64,000 nucleotides of DNA from Pseudomonas sp. MMS21 TM103 (GTDB lineage Bacteria; Pseudomonadota; Gammaproteobacteria; Pseudomonadales; Pseudomonadaceae). Positions within the stretch are counted from its first letter, which is position 1, and each line of letters starts with the position of its first letter. Both the position numbers and the translations under genes were made by a program. The notes below the pieces were generated by a model. The model was not told the origin of the DNA. It was given only the letters and a program-made list of their open reading frames with translations, and ran no database searches. The stretch is taken from NCBI RefSeq assembly GCF_022132145.1, contig NZ_JAJISP010000005.1, forward strand, positions 1-64,000, written 5' to 3'. Shown in pieces: positions 29,190 through 38,738 of the stretch.

Positions 29190-31598
29190 ATGGCTAGCCC
29201 GACCCCCTGTTACCACTGTGGCCTGCCGGTCCCTGCCGACAGCCGCTTTCTCGCCCAGGTGCTGGGCGAGACTCGTGCCATGTGTTGCCCGGGCTGTCAG
29301 GCGGTGGCCGAGGCCATAGTCGCCGGCGGGCTGGAGCACTACTACAAGCACCGCAGCGAAAGCTCCGCCAACCCGCAAAGCCTGCCGCAGGCCCTGCCCG
29401 ATGAGCTGGCGCTGTATGACCGCGCCGACGTGCAGCAGCCCTTTGTCGAGCAGCACGGCGAGCTGAGCGAAACCTGCCTGCTGATCGAAGGCATCAGTTG
29501 CGCCGCCTGCGGCTGGCTGATCGAGAAACACCTGCGCGATGTACCGGGAATTGCCGAGGCCCACCTCAACCTGTCCAACCACCGCCTGCAGGTGCGCTGG
29601 GCCGATAGTCAGCTGCCGCTAAGCCAGCTGCTCAAGGAGCTGCGCAAGATCGGCTATGCCGCACACCCCTGGCAGGCCGATGCCGCCGCCGAGCAGTTGC
29701 AACGGGAAAATCGCCGGGCCATGCGCGAACTGGGCGTGGCCGGCATGCTGTGGATGCAGGTGATGATGGCGACCATGGCCACCTGGCCAGAATTCAACAT
29801 CGACCTCAGCCCCGAGCTGGACATGATCCTGCGCTGGGTCAGCCTGTTCCTCACCACCCCGATCGTCTTCTACTGCTGCGGCCAGTTCTTCCGCGGTGCC
29901 CTGCGCGACCTGCGCACCCGCCACCTGACCATGGACGTCTCGGTGTCACTGGCCATCGGCGGCGCCTATGTCGCCGGCATCTGGTCGACCGTCAGCGGCC
30001 AGGGCGAGCTGTATTTCGATGCGGTCGGCATGTTCGCCCTGTTCCTGCTCACCGGCCGCTACCTGGAACGCCGCGCCCGCGAGCGCACGGCGGCGGCTAC
30101 TGCGCAGCTCGTGCAGCTACTGCCAGCCTCCTGCCTGCGCCTGGATGCCGACGGCCAGAGCCAGCGGATCCTGCTCAGCGAACTGCGCACAGGCGAGCAG
30201 GTGCTGGTGCCGCCCGGCGCCCTGCTGCCGGCCGATGGCCGCATTCTCAGCGGCCAGTCGAGCGTCGACGAATCGCTGCTGACTGGCGAATACCTGCCGC
30301 AAGCACGCGGCGTGGGCGACAGCGTGACCGCCGGCACCCTCAACGTCGAAGGGCCGCTGACGGTCGAAGTGCAGGCGCTTGGCGATGCCACCCGGCTGTC
30401 GGCCATCGTCCGTCTGCTTGAACGCGCCCAAAGCGAGAAGCCACGCCTGGCGGAGATCGCCGACCAGGTGGCGCAGTGGTTCCTGCTGATCGTGCTGGTG
30501 GTGGCCGCCGTGGTTGGCCTGGCCTGGCTGCAGATCGATTCCTCACGTGCATTCTGGATAGTACTGGCCCTGCTGGTCGCCACCTGCCCCTGCGCCCTCG
30601 CCCTGGCCACCCCGACGGCCCTGACCGCCGCCACCGGCAGCCTGCACAAGCTTGGCCTGCTGTTGACCCGCGGCCATGTGCTGGAAGGCCTCAACCAGAT
30701 CGACACGGTGATCTTCGACAAGACCGGCACCCTGACCGAAGGCCGCCTGACCCTGAACGCCATCCATCCACTCGGCGCGCTGGACAGCGATGCCTGCCTG
30801 GCCCTGGCCGCCGCCCTGGAAAACCGCTCGGAACACCCGATCGCGCGCGCCTTTGGCCGCGCCGCCCAAGCCGCCGAACAGGTCGACAGTATTCCCGGGC
30901 GGGGATTGCAGGGCCTGGTTGAAGGACGCCAGCTGCGCATTGGTCAGCCCGACTTCGTCAGCCAGTTGAGTGGCCAGGCCGCGCCGGAGATCCCCGGCGA
31001 ACAGGGCCAGTGGCTGCTGCTCGGCGACAGCCACGGCCCGCTCGCCTGGTTCGTCCTTGATGACCGCCTGCGCGACGACGCCCCCGCCCTCCTCGCCGCC
31101 TGCCGCGCGCGCGGCTGGCAGGTACTGCTGCTCTCGGGCGACAACTCGCCGATGGTCGGTGAAGTGGCTCGCCAGCTGGGCATCGAGGACGCCCGCAGCG
31201 GCATGACCCCCGACGCCAAACTGGCTGAACTGCACAAATTGCATGAACAGGGTCGCCGGGTCCTGATGCTCGGTGACGGGGTCAACGACGTGCCGGTGCT
31301 GGCCGGCGCCGATATCAGCGTGGCCATGGGCAGCGCCACCGACCTGGCGAAAACCAGTGCCGATGCGGTGCTGCTATCCAACCGCCTGAGCAGCCTGGTA
31401 CAGGCCTTCAGCCTGGCCCGGCGCACCCGCAGGATCATCATCGAGAACCTGGTCTGGGCCAGCCTGTACAATGGCCTGGTACTGCCGTTCGCCGCCATCG
31501 GCTGGATCACGCCGATCTGGGCCGCGCTGGGCATGTCGCTCAGCTCGCTGCTGGTGGTAGTGAATGCATTACGCCTGACCCGCAGCCCCAATCCGTAG
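29190..31598 (+). CDS. ccoI: Copper-translocating P-type ATPase CcoI (FixI)
   Basis: P1B-type ATPase that exports copper across the inner membrane for cbb3 oxidase assembly, 802 residues. The N-terminus has a cysteine-rich metal domain (CYHCGLPVP...[12 protein letters not shown]) and an HMA domain with GISCAACGW. Membrane motif CPC ([13 protein letters not shown]), phosphorylation site [18 protein letters not shown] and [10 protein letters not shown] are all intact. The stop codon lies inside a short Pseudomonas-type inverted repeat. Confidence 0.95.
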   Translation: MASPTPCYHCGLPVPADSRFLAQVLGETRAMCCPGCQAVAEAIVAGGLEHYYKHRSESSANPQSLPQALPDELALYDRADVQQPFVEQHGELSETCLLIEGISCAACGWLIEKHLRDVPGIAEAHLNLSNHRLQVRWADSQLPLSQLLKELRKIGYAAHPWQADAAAEQLQRENRRAMRELGVAGMLWMQVMMATMATWPEFNIDLSPELDMILRWVSLFLTTPIVFYCCGQFFRGALRDLRTRHLTMDVSVSLAIGGAYVAGIWSTVSGQGELYFDAVGMFALFLLTGRYLERRARERTAAATAQLVQLLPASCLRLDADGQSQRILLSELRTGEQVLVPPGALLPADGRILSGQSSVDESLLTGEYLPQARGVGDSVTAGTLNVEGPLTVEVQALGDATRLSAIVRLLERAQSEKPRLAEIADQVAQWFLLIVLVVAAVVGLAWLQIDSSRAFWIVLALLVATCPCALALATPTALTAATGSLHKLGLLLTRGHVLEGLNQIDTVIFDKTGTLTEGRLTLNAIHPLGALDSDACLALAAALENRSEHPIARAFGRAAQAAEQVDSIPGRGLQGLVEGRQLRIGQPDFVSQLSGQAAPEIPGEQGQWLLLGDSHGPLAWFVLDDRLRDDAPALLAACRARGWQVLLLSGDNSPMVGEVARQLGIEDARSGMTPDAKLAELHKLHEQGRRVLMLGDGVNDVPVLAGADISVAMGSATDLAKTSADAVLLSNRLSSLVQAFSLARRTRRIIIENLVWASLYNGLVLPFAAIGWITPIWAALGMSLSSLLVVVNALRLTRSPNP

Positions 31599-31666
31599 GT
31601 TGCTGCCGAGGAACGAAGCCCATCAAATTCAGCTTGCGGGGCTTTGCGGAACACAGCCCAACCTAC
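31595..31666. repeat. Short inverted-repeat element overlapping the ccoI stop
   Basis: Terminal 8-base arms GTAGGTTG and CAACCTAC enclose GAACGAAGCCC and GGCTTTGCGGAACACAGCCC segments. The pattern is of the GTAGGTTGGGCT...-type dispersed repeat common between Pseudomonas genes, here in a decayed form. Confidence 0.5.
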
Positions 31667-31694
31667 CCCGCTTTTTATTGGCCCCGGAGACCCC

Positions 31695-31913
31695 ATGCCT
31701 GCGCTCTACATCCTGATCCCGGTTGCCATTGCTCTGGTCGGCTTCGCCATCTGGCTGTTCTTCTGGGCTGTCGACAGCGGCCAGTACGACGACCTCGACG
31801 GCCCGGCCCACAGCATTCTGTTCGACGACGACGACCCCATGCACAAGGCCGGCGTCAGCCAGGCGCAAAAGCCCGACGAGCCAACCGACGACCAGGAGCC
31901 GCCCCGTGCTTGA
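31695..31913 (+). CDS. ccoS: cbb3 oxidase maturation protein CcoS
   Basis: 72-residue membrane protein needed for cofactor insertion into cbb3 oxidase. From the ATG at 31695: one membrane helix (YILIPVAIALVGFAIWLFFWAV) followed by the family's hallmark SGQYDDLDGPAHSILFDDDDP. GGAGA precedes the start. It overlaps the next gene by eight bases. Confidence 0.93.
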   Translation: MPALYILIPVAIALVGFAIWLFFWAVDSGQYDDLDGPAHSILFDDDDPMHKAGVSQAQKPDEPTDDQEPPRA

Positions 31914-32589
31914 ACTGGCGCCCCTGCTGTTGTCCGCGCTGATCCTCGGCCTGCTCGGCGGCGGCCATTGCCTGGGCATGTGTGGCGGCCTGATGGGCGC
32001 ACTGACCCTGGCCATACCGGCTGAACAGCGCGCGCAACGTTTTCAGCTATTGCTGTCCTACAACCTCGGGCGGATTCTCAGCTATGCCACCGCCGGCCTG
32101 CTCCTCGGCATGGCCGGCTGGGCCCTGGCCAGCAGCCCGGCGGCCATGTTGTTACGGGTTGTCGCCGCGCTGCTGCTGATCGCCATGGGCCTGTATCTGG
32201 CCGGCTGGTGGAGTGGCCTGACCCGCATCGAAGCACTGGGACGCGGCCTGTGGCGCTATATTCAACCACTGACCCGACGCTTCATGCCGGTCACCAGCCT
32301 ACCTCGCGCCCTGCTCCTCGGCGGCCTATGGGGCTGGCTGCCGTGCGGCCTGGTCTACAGCACCCTGCTCTGGGCGGCGAGCCAGGGTGATGCGTTCGAC
32401 AGCGCCGCACTGATGCTGGCGTTCGGCATCGGCACCCTGCCGGTGCTGCTGGCCACCGGTATGGCGGCCGAACGCGTGACTGTGTTGCTGCGCAAACAGG
32501 GCGTGCGCATGGCCGGTGGCCTACTGGTGATCCTCTTCGGTCTGTGGACCCTGCCCGGTCCGCATCAGCACTGGCTGATGGGGCATTGA
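31906..32589 (+). CDS. SafE/DsbD-like membrane protein of the cco cluster
   Basis: 227-residue polytopic protein, often annotated as sulfite exporter TauE/SafE-like, found directly after ccoS in many proteobacteria. GTG start at 31906 with AGGAG ahead, overlapping ccoS. About six helices are visible; the N-terminal GGGHCLGMCGGLMGAL and the later WLPCGLVYSTLLWA carry the paired cysteines and prolines typical of DsbD/CcdA-like cores, suggesting thiol or copper handling in oxidase assembly. The role is inferred from context. Confidence 0.82.
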   Translation: MLELAPLLLSALILGLLGGGHCLGMCGGLMGALTLAIPAEQRAQRFQLLLSYNLGRILSYATAGLLLGMAGWALASSPAAMLLRVVAALLLIAMGLYLAGWWSGLTRIEALGRGLWRYIQPLTRRFMPVTSLPRALLLGGLWGWLPCGLVYSTLLWAASQGDAFDSAALMLAFGIGTLPVLLATGMAAERVTVLLRKQGVRMAGGLLVILFGLWTLPGPHQHWLMGH

Positions 32590-32687
32590 GGCTTTGGCAG
32601 GTAAGCCAATGGGGTGGCGGGCTCCACCTGGTCCACGCGCGACCCATCCCTGATCCCCGTGGCCTTGCCCTCTCCCCCGAACTCCCG

Positions 32688-32701
32688 TTGACACAGGTCA
32701 A
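32688..32701 (+). promoter_or_regulatory. ANR box upstream of hemN
   Basis: TTGACACAGGTCAA, a perfect TTGAC-N4-GTCAA dyad. It is followed by a CATAGACT-like -10 at about 32722-32729, placing the start point near 32736, 41 bases from the box centre. hemN is a known Anr target in P. aeruginosa. Confidence 0.85.
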
Positions 32702-32763
32702 GACGCCCGAAAGCACGCTTGCATAGACTCCCGACCTTGATAGTTGGATCGGGGATTACCCGT

Positions 32764-34146
32764 ATGCTTGACGCCATCCACTGGGATACAAACCTGATCC
32801 GTCGCTACGATCAGGCCGGGCCGCGTTACACCTCCTACCCCACCGCCGTGCAGATGAACAGCGGTGTCGGCTCATTCGAACTGCTGCACGCGATGCGCGA
32901 CAGCCGCAAGGAATTGCGCCCGCTGTCACTTTATGTGCATGTGCCATTCTGCGCACACGTCTGCTACTACTGCGCCTGCAACAAGGTGATCACCAAGGAT
33001 CGCGGGCGCGCCCAGCCCTATCTGCGTGCGCTGGAACACGAGATGGCCATCATCGGCCACCACCTCGATCGTCGCCAGCGCGTCGAGCAGCTGCACTTTG
33101 GCGGTGGCACGCCGACGTTTCTCAGCCATGACGAACTGCGTCACCTGATGAGCCAGCTGCGCCAGCACTTCAACCTGCTGGATGACGACTCCGGCGACTA
33201 CAGCATCGAGATCGACCCACGCGAAGCCGACTGGTCGACCATGGGCCTGCTCCGCGAACTGGGTTTCAATCGGGTCAGCCTCGGCGTGCAAGACCTCGAC
33301 CCGGCGGTGCAGCGTGCGATCAATCGCCTGCAAACCCTAGAAGAAACCCGCTCGATCGTCGAAGCCGCCCACACCCTGCAATTCCGCTCGGTCAATATCG
33401 ACCTGATCTATGGCCTGCCCAAGCAGACCCCGCAAGGCTTCGCCCTGACCCTGGACGAAATCATCGCCCTGCAGCCCGACCGACTGTCACTCTTCAACTA
33501 CGCACACTTGCCCGAACGGTTCATGCCGCAGCGACGCATCGACAGCAGCGACCTGCCCAGCCCAGCAGACAAACTGGCGATACTGCAGGGCAGCATCGCC
33601 CAGCTCAGCGCTGCGGGTTACCGTTATATCGGCATGGATCAATTCGCCCTGGCCGATGACGAACTGGCCAGCGCCCAGGAAGACGGCCGACTGCAGCGCA
33701 ACTTCCAGGGCTACAGCACCCACGGCCATTGCGACCTGATCGGCCTCGGCGTATCGGCCATCAGCCAGATCGGCGACCTCTACTGCCAGAACGACAGCGA
33801 ACTGGGCCAGTACCAGCAAACCCTGGCCAGCGGCCAACTGGCCACCCAGCGTGGGCTGCACTGCAATGCCGATGACCGCGTCCGGCGCGCGGTGATTCAG
33901 CAGCTGACTTGCCATTACTGCCTGAACTTTGCCGAGATCGAGCAGGCCCACGGCATCCAGTTCCGCGCGTACTTTGCCGAAATCTGGCCACAACTGGAGC
34001 AAATGGCCCGGGATGACTTGATCGACCTCAGCGCCGCAGGCATCGAGGTGCGCCCAGCCGGTCGCCTACTGGCGCGCTCCCTGTGCATGCTGTTCGATCA
34101 CTACCTCAATCTGGACAATCACCAGCGCTTATCGCGGGTGATCTAG
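32764..34146 (+). CDS. hemN: Oxygen-independent coproporphyrinogen III dehydrogenase
   Basis: Radical SAM enzyme converting coproporphyrinogen III to protoporphyrinogen IX without oxygen, supplying haem for the cbb3 oxidases under low oxygen. 460 residues from the ATG at 32764. The iron-sulfur motif CAHVCYYCAC uses Cys63, 67, 70 with Cys72 as in E. coli HemN; the N-terminal YDQAGPRYTSYPTA and HFGGGTPTFLS are diagnostic. It sits directly between its regulator anr and the cco genes. Confidence 0.96.
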   Translation: MLDAIHWDTNLIRRYDQAGPRYTSYPTAVQMNSGVGSFELLHAMRDSRKELRPLSLYVHVPFCAHVCYYCACNKVITKDRGRAQPYLRALEHEMAIIGHHLDRRQRVEQLHFGGGTPTFLSHDELRHLMSQLRQHFNLLDDDSGDYSIEIDPREADWSTMGLLRELGFNRVSLGVQDLDPAVQRAINRLQTLEETRSIVEAAHTLQFRSVNIDLIYGLPKQTPQGFALTLDEIIALQPDRLSLFNYAHLPERFMPQRRIDSSDLPSPADKLAILQGSIAQLSAAGYRYIGMDQFALADDELASAQEDGRLQRNFQGYSTHGHCDLIGLGVSAISQIGDLYCQNDSELGQYQQTLASGQLATQRGLHCNADDRVRRAVIQQLTCHYCLNFAEIEQAHGIQFRAYFAEIWPQLEQMARDDLIDLSAAGIEVRPAGRLLARSLCMLFDHYLNLDNHQRLSRVI

Positions 34147-34310
34147 CGGTATATGGATCGCGTTTTATCGGTGAACGCAGACGAGCGGTCATTTTCCGGC
34201 ACTGTAAAGCTGTATTCCGCTAACCAATTAAGACTTTCCTCGACTGGCTGAGGCCGCCCCCCTGCTGTAACCTTACGAGCATTGCGTGTTTTACCTAGGA
34301 ATCGACGCCG

Positions 34311-35045
34311 ATGTCCGGAAGCATCAAGCTGCATACCCCACATCAAGCTCATTGCAAGGATTGCAGCCTGGCAACCTTGTGCCTACCGCTTTCACTTAAT
34401 CTGGAAGACATGAACTCGCTGGACGAAATCGTCAAGCGTGGTCGCCCGCTGAAGAAAGGCGAGTTCCTGTTTCGCCAAAGCGATGTCTTCGATTCGGTGT
34501 TCGCCGTGCGTTCCGGCGCCCTGAAGACCTTCAGCCTGAGCGACAGTGGCGAAGAACAGATCACCGGTTTCCACCTGCCCAGCGAACTGGTCGGCCTGTC
34601 CGGCATGGACACCGAGACCTACCCGGTATCCGCGCAAGCACTGGAGACCACCTCGGTCTGTGAAATCCCCTTTGAAAGGCTCGATGAGCTGTCGATTCTG
34701 CTGCCACAACTGCGGCGCCAGCTGATGCGGGTGATGAGCCGGGAAATCCGCGACGACCAGCAGATGATGCTGCTGCTGTCGAAGAAAACCGCCGACGAAC
34801 GTATCGCCACCTTTCTGGTCAACCTGTCTGCCCGTTTTCGCGCCAGGGGCTTTTCGCCCAACCAGTTTCGCCTGGCCATGTCGCGCAACGAAATTGGTAA
34901 CTATTTAGGCCTTGCGGTGGAAACCGTCTCCCGGGTATTTACCCGCTTCCAGCAAAACCAGTTGCTCGAAGCCGAAGGCAAATCGGTGCATATTCTCGAC
35001 CCCATCGAGCTGTGCGCCCTGGCCGGTGGCAACCTCGACGGCTGA
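34311..35045 (+). CDS. anr: Anaerobic regulator Anr (FNR homologue)
   Basis: Oxygen-sensing Crp/Fnr-family activator, 244 residues. The 4Fe-4S ligands are Cys15, Cys18, Cys24 and Cys117, with the same spacing as E. coli FNR (20, 23, 29, 122). The recognition helix in [19 protein letters not shown] has the Glu, Ser and Arg that read TTGAT half-sites. Its likely targets in this window are the boxes at 16474, 20124 and 32688. It lies between hemN and apt, the usual Pseudomonas order. Confidence 0.96.
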   Translation: MSGSIKLHTPHQAHCKDCSLATLCLPLSLNLEDMNSLDEIVKRGRPLKKGEFLFRQSDVFDSVFAVRSGALKTFSLSDSGEEQITGFHLPSELVGLSGMDTETYPVSAQALETTSVCEIPFERLDELSILLPQLRRQLMRVMSREIRDDQQMMLLLSKKTADERIATFLVNLSARFRARGFSPNQFRLAMSRNEIGNYLGLAVETVSRVFTRFQQNQLLEAEGKSVHILDPIELCALAGGNLDG

Positions 35046-35116
35046 CCGAAGCATGAGCGTCGGTTGCCACCCGCTGGTGACTTGCCTTCACTTCAGGCAG
35101 AGACAGGAGCCTCACC

Positions 35117-35665
35117 ATGATTTTCGACGAATTCAGTATCAAAACCTTGATCCGCCCGGTCGCCGACTTTCCCGAGCCCGGGGTGACTTTTCGTGACATC
35201 ACCCCGCTGCTGCAATCGCCACGCGCCCTGCGCATGGTCGCCGACAGCTTTATCCAGCGCTACGTCGAAGCCGAGTTCAGCCATATCGGCGCCCTCGACG
35301 CCCGTGGCTTCCTGATTGGCTCGATCATGGCCTATGAACTGAACAAGCCGCTGATCCTGTTTCGCAAGCAGGGCAAACTGCCAGGCGAAGTGCTGCGCGC
35401 GAGCTACCAGAGCGAATACGGCGAGGCCTTTCTCGAAGTGCACGCCGACAGCCTCTGCGAAGGTGACCAAATACTCATGTTCGACGACCTGATCGCCACC
35501 GGCGGCACCCTGCTGGCGGCCGCGCAACTGGTACGGCGCATGGGCGCAAGCATTTATGAAGCCGCCGCGATCATCGACCTGCCTGAACTGGGCGGCTCGG
35601 AAAAACTGCAAGACATTGGCATTCCAACCTTTACCCTCACTGCCTTCGCCCTCGACGACCGCTAA
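35117..35665 (+). CDS. apt: Adenine phosphoribosyltransferase
   Basis: Purine-salvage enzyme making AMP from adenine and PRPP, 182 residues. The PRPP-binding motif [17 protein letters not shown] and the N-terminal [20 protein letters not shown] are diagnostic. A good AGGAG precedes the start. It ends 2 bases before the ion channel gene, so the two are probably co-transcribed. Confidence 0.96.
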   Translation: MIFDEFSIKTLIRPVADFPEPGVTFRDITPLLQSPRALRMVADSFIQRYVEAEFSHIGALDARGFLIGSIMAYELNKPLILFRKQGKLPGEVLRASYQSEYGEAFLEVHADSLCEGDQILMFDDLIATGGTLLAAAQLVRRMGASIYEAAAIIDLPELGGSEKLQDIGIPTFTLTAFALDDR

Positions 35666-35667
35666 TC

Positions 35668-36486
35668 ATGCCCGAAAATACCCTGACCCCGAGCTACGTC
35701 ACTTGGCGCGAGCGCCTGGCCGAACTGATGGAAAGCCCAGGCATCACCCGCCTGGTGACCACCCTGATCATCCTCAATGCGGCAATTCTCGGCATGGAAA
35801 CCTCGCCAAGCCTGATGGCCGACTGGGGCAGCCTGCTGCAGGCACTGGACAAGCTGATACTCGGTATATTCATCCTCGAACTGGCAATGCGCTTCATTGC
35901 CCGCGGCGCCGGCCTGCTGCGCGACCCCTGGGCGGTATTCGATTGCCTGGTGGTGGGCATCGCCCTGGTGCCAGCCAGCGGCCCATTCGCCGTGCTGCGC
36001 GCACTGAGGGTTTTGCGAGTGTTGCGGCTGATTTCGATCAACCCGAATATGCGCCGGGTGGTGCAGGCTCTGCTGTCTTCGCTGCCGGGCATGGGCAGCA
36101 TCGCCATGCTCCTCGGCCTGGTGTTCTACGTGGCGGCGGTAATGGCTACCCAACTGTTTGGCGAGGCTTTTCCGCAATGGTTCGGCAGCCTCGGTGCCAG
36201 CCTCTATACCCTGTTCCAGGTGATGACCCTGGAAAGCTGGTCGATGGGTATCGTACGCCCGGTGATGGAGCAGTTCCCGCTGGCCTGGATGTACTTCCTG
36301 CCCTTCATCCTGATCGCCACCTTCATGATGCTCAACCTGTTCATCGCGGTAGTGGTCAATGCCATGCAAGCCACCCACGATCAGGAAGCCCTCCAGGCGC
36401 CGCCCTCGAAAACCGAACAATTGCTGCTCGATGAACTGAAAGCCCTGCGCGCAGACATCGCCGAACTGCGCGCACTCCGCCCCTGA
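35668..36486 (+). CDS. Bacterial voltage-gated sodium channel (NavBac type)
   Basis: Tetrameric inner-membrane ion channel subunit, 272 residues with six membrane helices. S4 has regularly spaced arginines (LRALRVLRVLRLISINPNMRR). The pore carries TLESWS at about residue 187, the selectivity filter of NaChBac/NavAb/NavMs-type sodium channels, so sodium rather than potassium is expected. S6 is followed by a short C-terminal coiled coil (about 240-272). It follows apt by two bases and is closed by a strong hairpin. Confidence 0.85.
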   Translation: MPENTLTPSYVTWRERLAELMESPGITRLVTTLIILNAAILGMETSPSLMADWGSLLQALDKLILGIFILELAMRFIARGAGLLRDPWAVFDCLVVGIALVPASGPFAVLRALRVLRVLRLISINPNMRRVVQALLSSLPGMGSIAMLLGLVFYVAAVMATQLFGEAFPQWFGSLGASLYTLFQVMTLESWSMGIVRPVMEQFPLAWMYFLPFILIATFMMLNLFIAVVVNAMQATHDQEALQAPPSKTEQLLLDELKALRADIAELRALRP

Positions 36487-36522
36487 CTCAACGCCCCCGC
36501 GACTAGTGGGTGATGGAGCAGC

Positions 36523-36554
36523 TACCGTCTTGCCGGCTGAGAGGCAAGACGGTA
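36523..36554. terminator. Bidirectional hairpin between the sodium channel and a convergent gene
   Basis: Perfect 12-base arms TACCGTCTTGCC and GGCAAGACGGTA with an 8-base loop, in the short gap between two convergent genes. There is no long U-run, but the placement fits a shared terminator. Confidence 0.65.
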
Positions 36555-36586
36555 CCTACGAAGCGGCTGCCTCTACCAGCTCGGGC

Positions 36587-37285
36587 TTACTCGAAAAACG
36601 CCTCGAAGAAACGATCCAGCTCACCCTCGTACTGATCCAGCGAATACAGGGTGTCGGCCGCCAGCAGGTCGAGCAGGATCATGCCATTGGGCCCCGAATC
36701 TTCGCCGGCCGCGGCGCGTAATCGCGCCGTCATACCCAGATTGACCATGCGCAAGTTGCGATACACCTCACGCAAGTCGGTCAGCGACCAGTCCGCACTC
36801 ATGCCTCGCTGCTGGCGCAGGTATTGCCCAAGCAAATAGGTGCCGAACACCCGGTACAGGGTTTCGTCGGTACCGCTGAACGGCAGATGGAACCAGGCCA
36901 TGGCTTTGAGTTGTCGCGTGTGCGGACAGCCCGAGGCGGCGCCAAGCACACCAAGCAGCGAACCGAAAGCACGCTGCAACGAGGTTCGCTGACGGATATC
37001 CCGGCCGCGCCACAGCACACGCACAGCCACCTCCTCATAGGATGGCATTTGCGCCAGCACCTCGACAGGCTTGACCAATGCTACGGCGAAGGGACAGTAG
37101 GGCGTGTCTGCATCACGCAGCGGGCAATGTCCGCATTGCTGGAATTCAAGGCGTGCCCAGTCTGGAGGATCAGCGTCTGGCGCGCCGGAGGGCGCCGCCA
37201 AATCAACCTTGTGCTGCCAACTGTGGCCGTCGGCAAACTCGAAGTGATAGTGGATGACCGAATCATCCGTTGCTGGCTGCACCAT
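36587..37285 (-). CDS. Unrecognised cysteine-motif protein
   Basis: 232-residue soluble protein with no domain I recognise. The N-terminal third is a beta-rich segment (VIHYHFEFADGHSWQHKVDL) and a compact cysteine motif CGHCPLRD..TPYCPFA that could bind a metal or an iron-sulfur cluster. The rest is predicted helical (SADWSLTDLREVYRNLRMVNLGMTARLR and others). It is divergent from the histidine kinase at 37443, only 157 bases away, which suggests a functional link to that signalling operon. Confidence 0.7.
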   Translation of the reverse strand: MVQPATDDSVIHYHFEFADGHSWQHKVDLAAPSGAPDADPPDWARLEFQQCGHCPLRDADTPYCPFAVALVKPVEVLAQMPSYEEVAVRVLWRGRDIRQRTSLQRAFGSLLGVLGAASGCPHTRQLKAMAWFHLPFSGTDETLYRVFGTYLLGQYLRQQRGMSADWSLTDLREVYRNLRMVNLGMTARLRAAAGEDSGPNGMILLDLLAADTLYSLDQYEGELDRFFEAFFE

Positions 37286-37442
37286 GGGCTAACCTGAGTG
37301 GCAGGGTGATTGAAATAAGTGTGGCAGCGAACGGCCAGCGCCGCCATAATTTCGACGTCAAAATAAAGTCTATAGGCCGGATTACCAAGCGCAACCCAGG
37401 CAAAAAAATAACTTACGGCCTGATCGCCAAGCGGAGTTCGCC

Positions 37443-38738
37443 ATGGATAGCAGACAACGTGAATTGGCTTCCGCTCTTGTTGAGCGAATCGAAATCGGCG
37501 TCATCATCCTCGATGCCGAGCTGCGTATTCAGCACTGGAACAGCTTCGTTAGCCAGTGTAGCGGTAAGGCACTTGAGCGGTCGCGAAAACAGCCGCTAAC
37601 CCTGATCTTTCCGGAAGCCGACACCCCCTGCCTGAGCAAGATGCTGGTCTCGGCCCGCGATCATGGCGAGCACGTCTACACCGAGTGGCACGCCCCCCCC
37701 TACCTGATTCATCTGCCATTCGACATGTCCGGGGAACCGGCCCCGTTGACGCCACAAACTACCCTGCTGTTTCCATTCAAGCGCAGCGATGATCAGCCGC
37801 TACTCGGCTTGCTGCTGTACGACAGCAGCGCACTCGCCCGCGACAACAAGCAGCTGGATGCCGCCCTGCATACCTTGAGCAACAAGCAAGTCGAGCAGGA
37901 ATTGCTGATCACCAAACTGGGGCAAGCCAATGCCCAGCTCATGCAATCGGAAAAACTCGCCGCCATCGGCCAGCTCGCTGCGGGCGTGGCGCACGAGATC
38001 AACAACCCGATCGGTTATGTATTCTCCAATCTGCAGACCCTCGCCGGTTACGTCCATGACCTGCTGCGCATCATCGATGCGGTGGATGGCGCGGTCAGTC
38101 TGGAGGAGTTGCGCCAGCTCAAGCGCAGCTTGGAATATGACTATATCCGCAGCGATGTCGAGGCGCTGATCGGCGAATCCGAGGATGGTATCGAGCGGGT
38201 CAAGAAGATCATTACCGCGCTCAAGGATTTTTCCCACTTCGAGGAGGATGAATTCCGCTTCGCCGACCTGCATCGCGGCCTCGACACCACCCTCAACGTG
38301 GTCAACAACGAGCTCAAGTACAAGGCCGAAGTGGTCAAGGATTACGGCCAGCTGCCTGCGGTGGAATGCATGCCCTCGCAAATCAACCAGGTCATGATGA
38401 ACCTGCTGGTCAACGCCGCCCACGCCATCGAGCAGTTCGGCCGCATTACCCTGCGCAGCGGGCACGAAGGCGATTGGGTCTGGCTGGAAGTGGAGGATTC
38501 CGGCCAAGGCATTGCGCCGCACCTGCTCAACCGTATCTACGAACCCTTCTTCACCACCAAACCGGTAGGCAAAGGCACCGGCCTGGGCTTGTCGCTGTCT
38601 TATAACATCGTGAACAAGCACAATGGCCGCATAGAGGTCTTCAGCACGCCTGGCCAGGGCACGCGCTTCCGAGTCTGGTTACCGGCCCGGCAGCCAGCAC
38701 AGCCACAGGTCACGGAGGACGCTGTACACCATGAATGA
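37443..38738 (+). CDS. Sensor histidine kinase (PAS-like input, soluble)
   Basis: 431-residue histidine kinase without membrane segments. An N-terminal PAS-like domain (about 10-110, GVIILDAELRIQHWNSFV) precedes a coiled coil and a NtrB-like H-box, AAGVAHEINNPIGYV, with the phospho-accepting His184. The ATPase domain is complete: NAAHAIEQ (N box), VEDSGQGIA (G1) and GKGTGLGLSLS (G2). It overlaps the next gene by eight bases. First of four genes encoding three receiver-containing proteins and no other kinase, so it probably serves all of them. Confidence 0.9.
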   Translation: MDSRQRELASALVERIEIGVIILDAELRIQHWNSFVSQCSGKALERSRKQPLTLIFPEADTPCLSKMLVSARDHGEHVYTEWHAPPYLIHLPFDMSGEPAPLTPQTTLLFPFKRSDDQPLLGLLLYDSSALARDNKQLDAALHTLSNKQVEQELLITKLGQANAQLMQSEKLAAIGQLAAGVAHEINNPIGYVFSNLQTLAGYVHDLLRIIDAVDGAVSLEELRQLKRSLEYDYIRSDVEALIGESEDGIERVKKIITALKDFSHFEEDEFRFADLHRGLDTTLNVVNNELKYKAEVVKDYGQLPAVECMPSQINQVMMNLLVNAAHAIEQFGRITLRSGHEGDWVWLEVEDSGQGIAPHLLNRIYEPFFTTKPVGKGTGLGLSLSYNIVNKHNGRIEVFSTPGQGTRFRVWLPARQPAQPQVTEDAVHHE

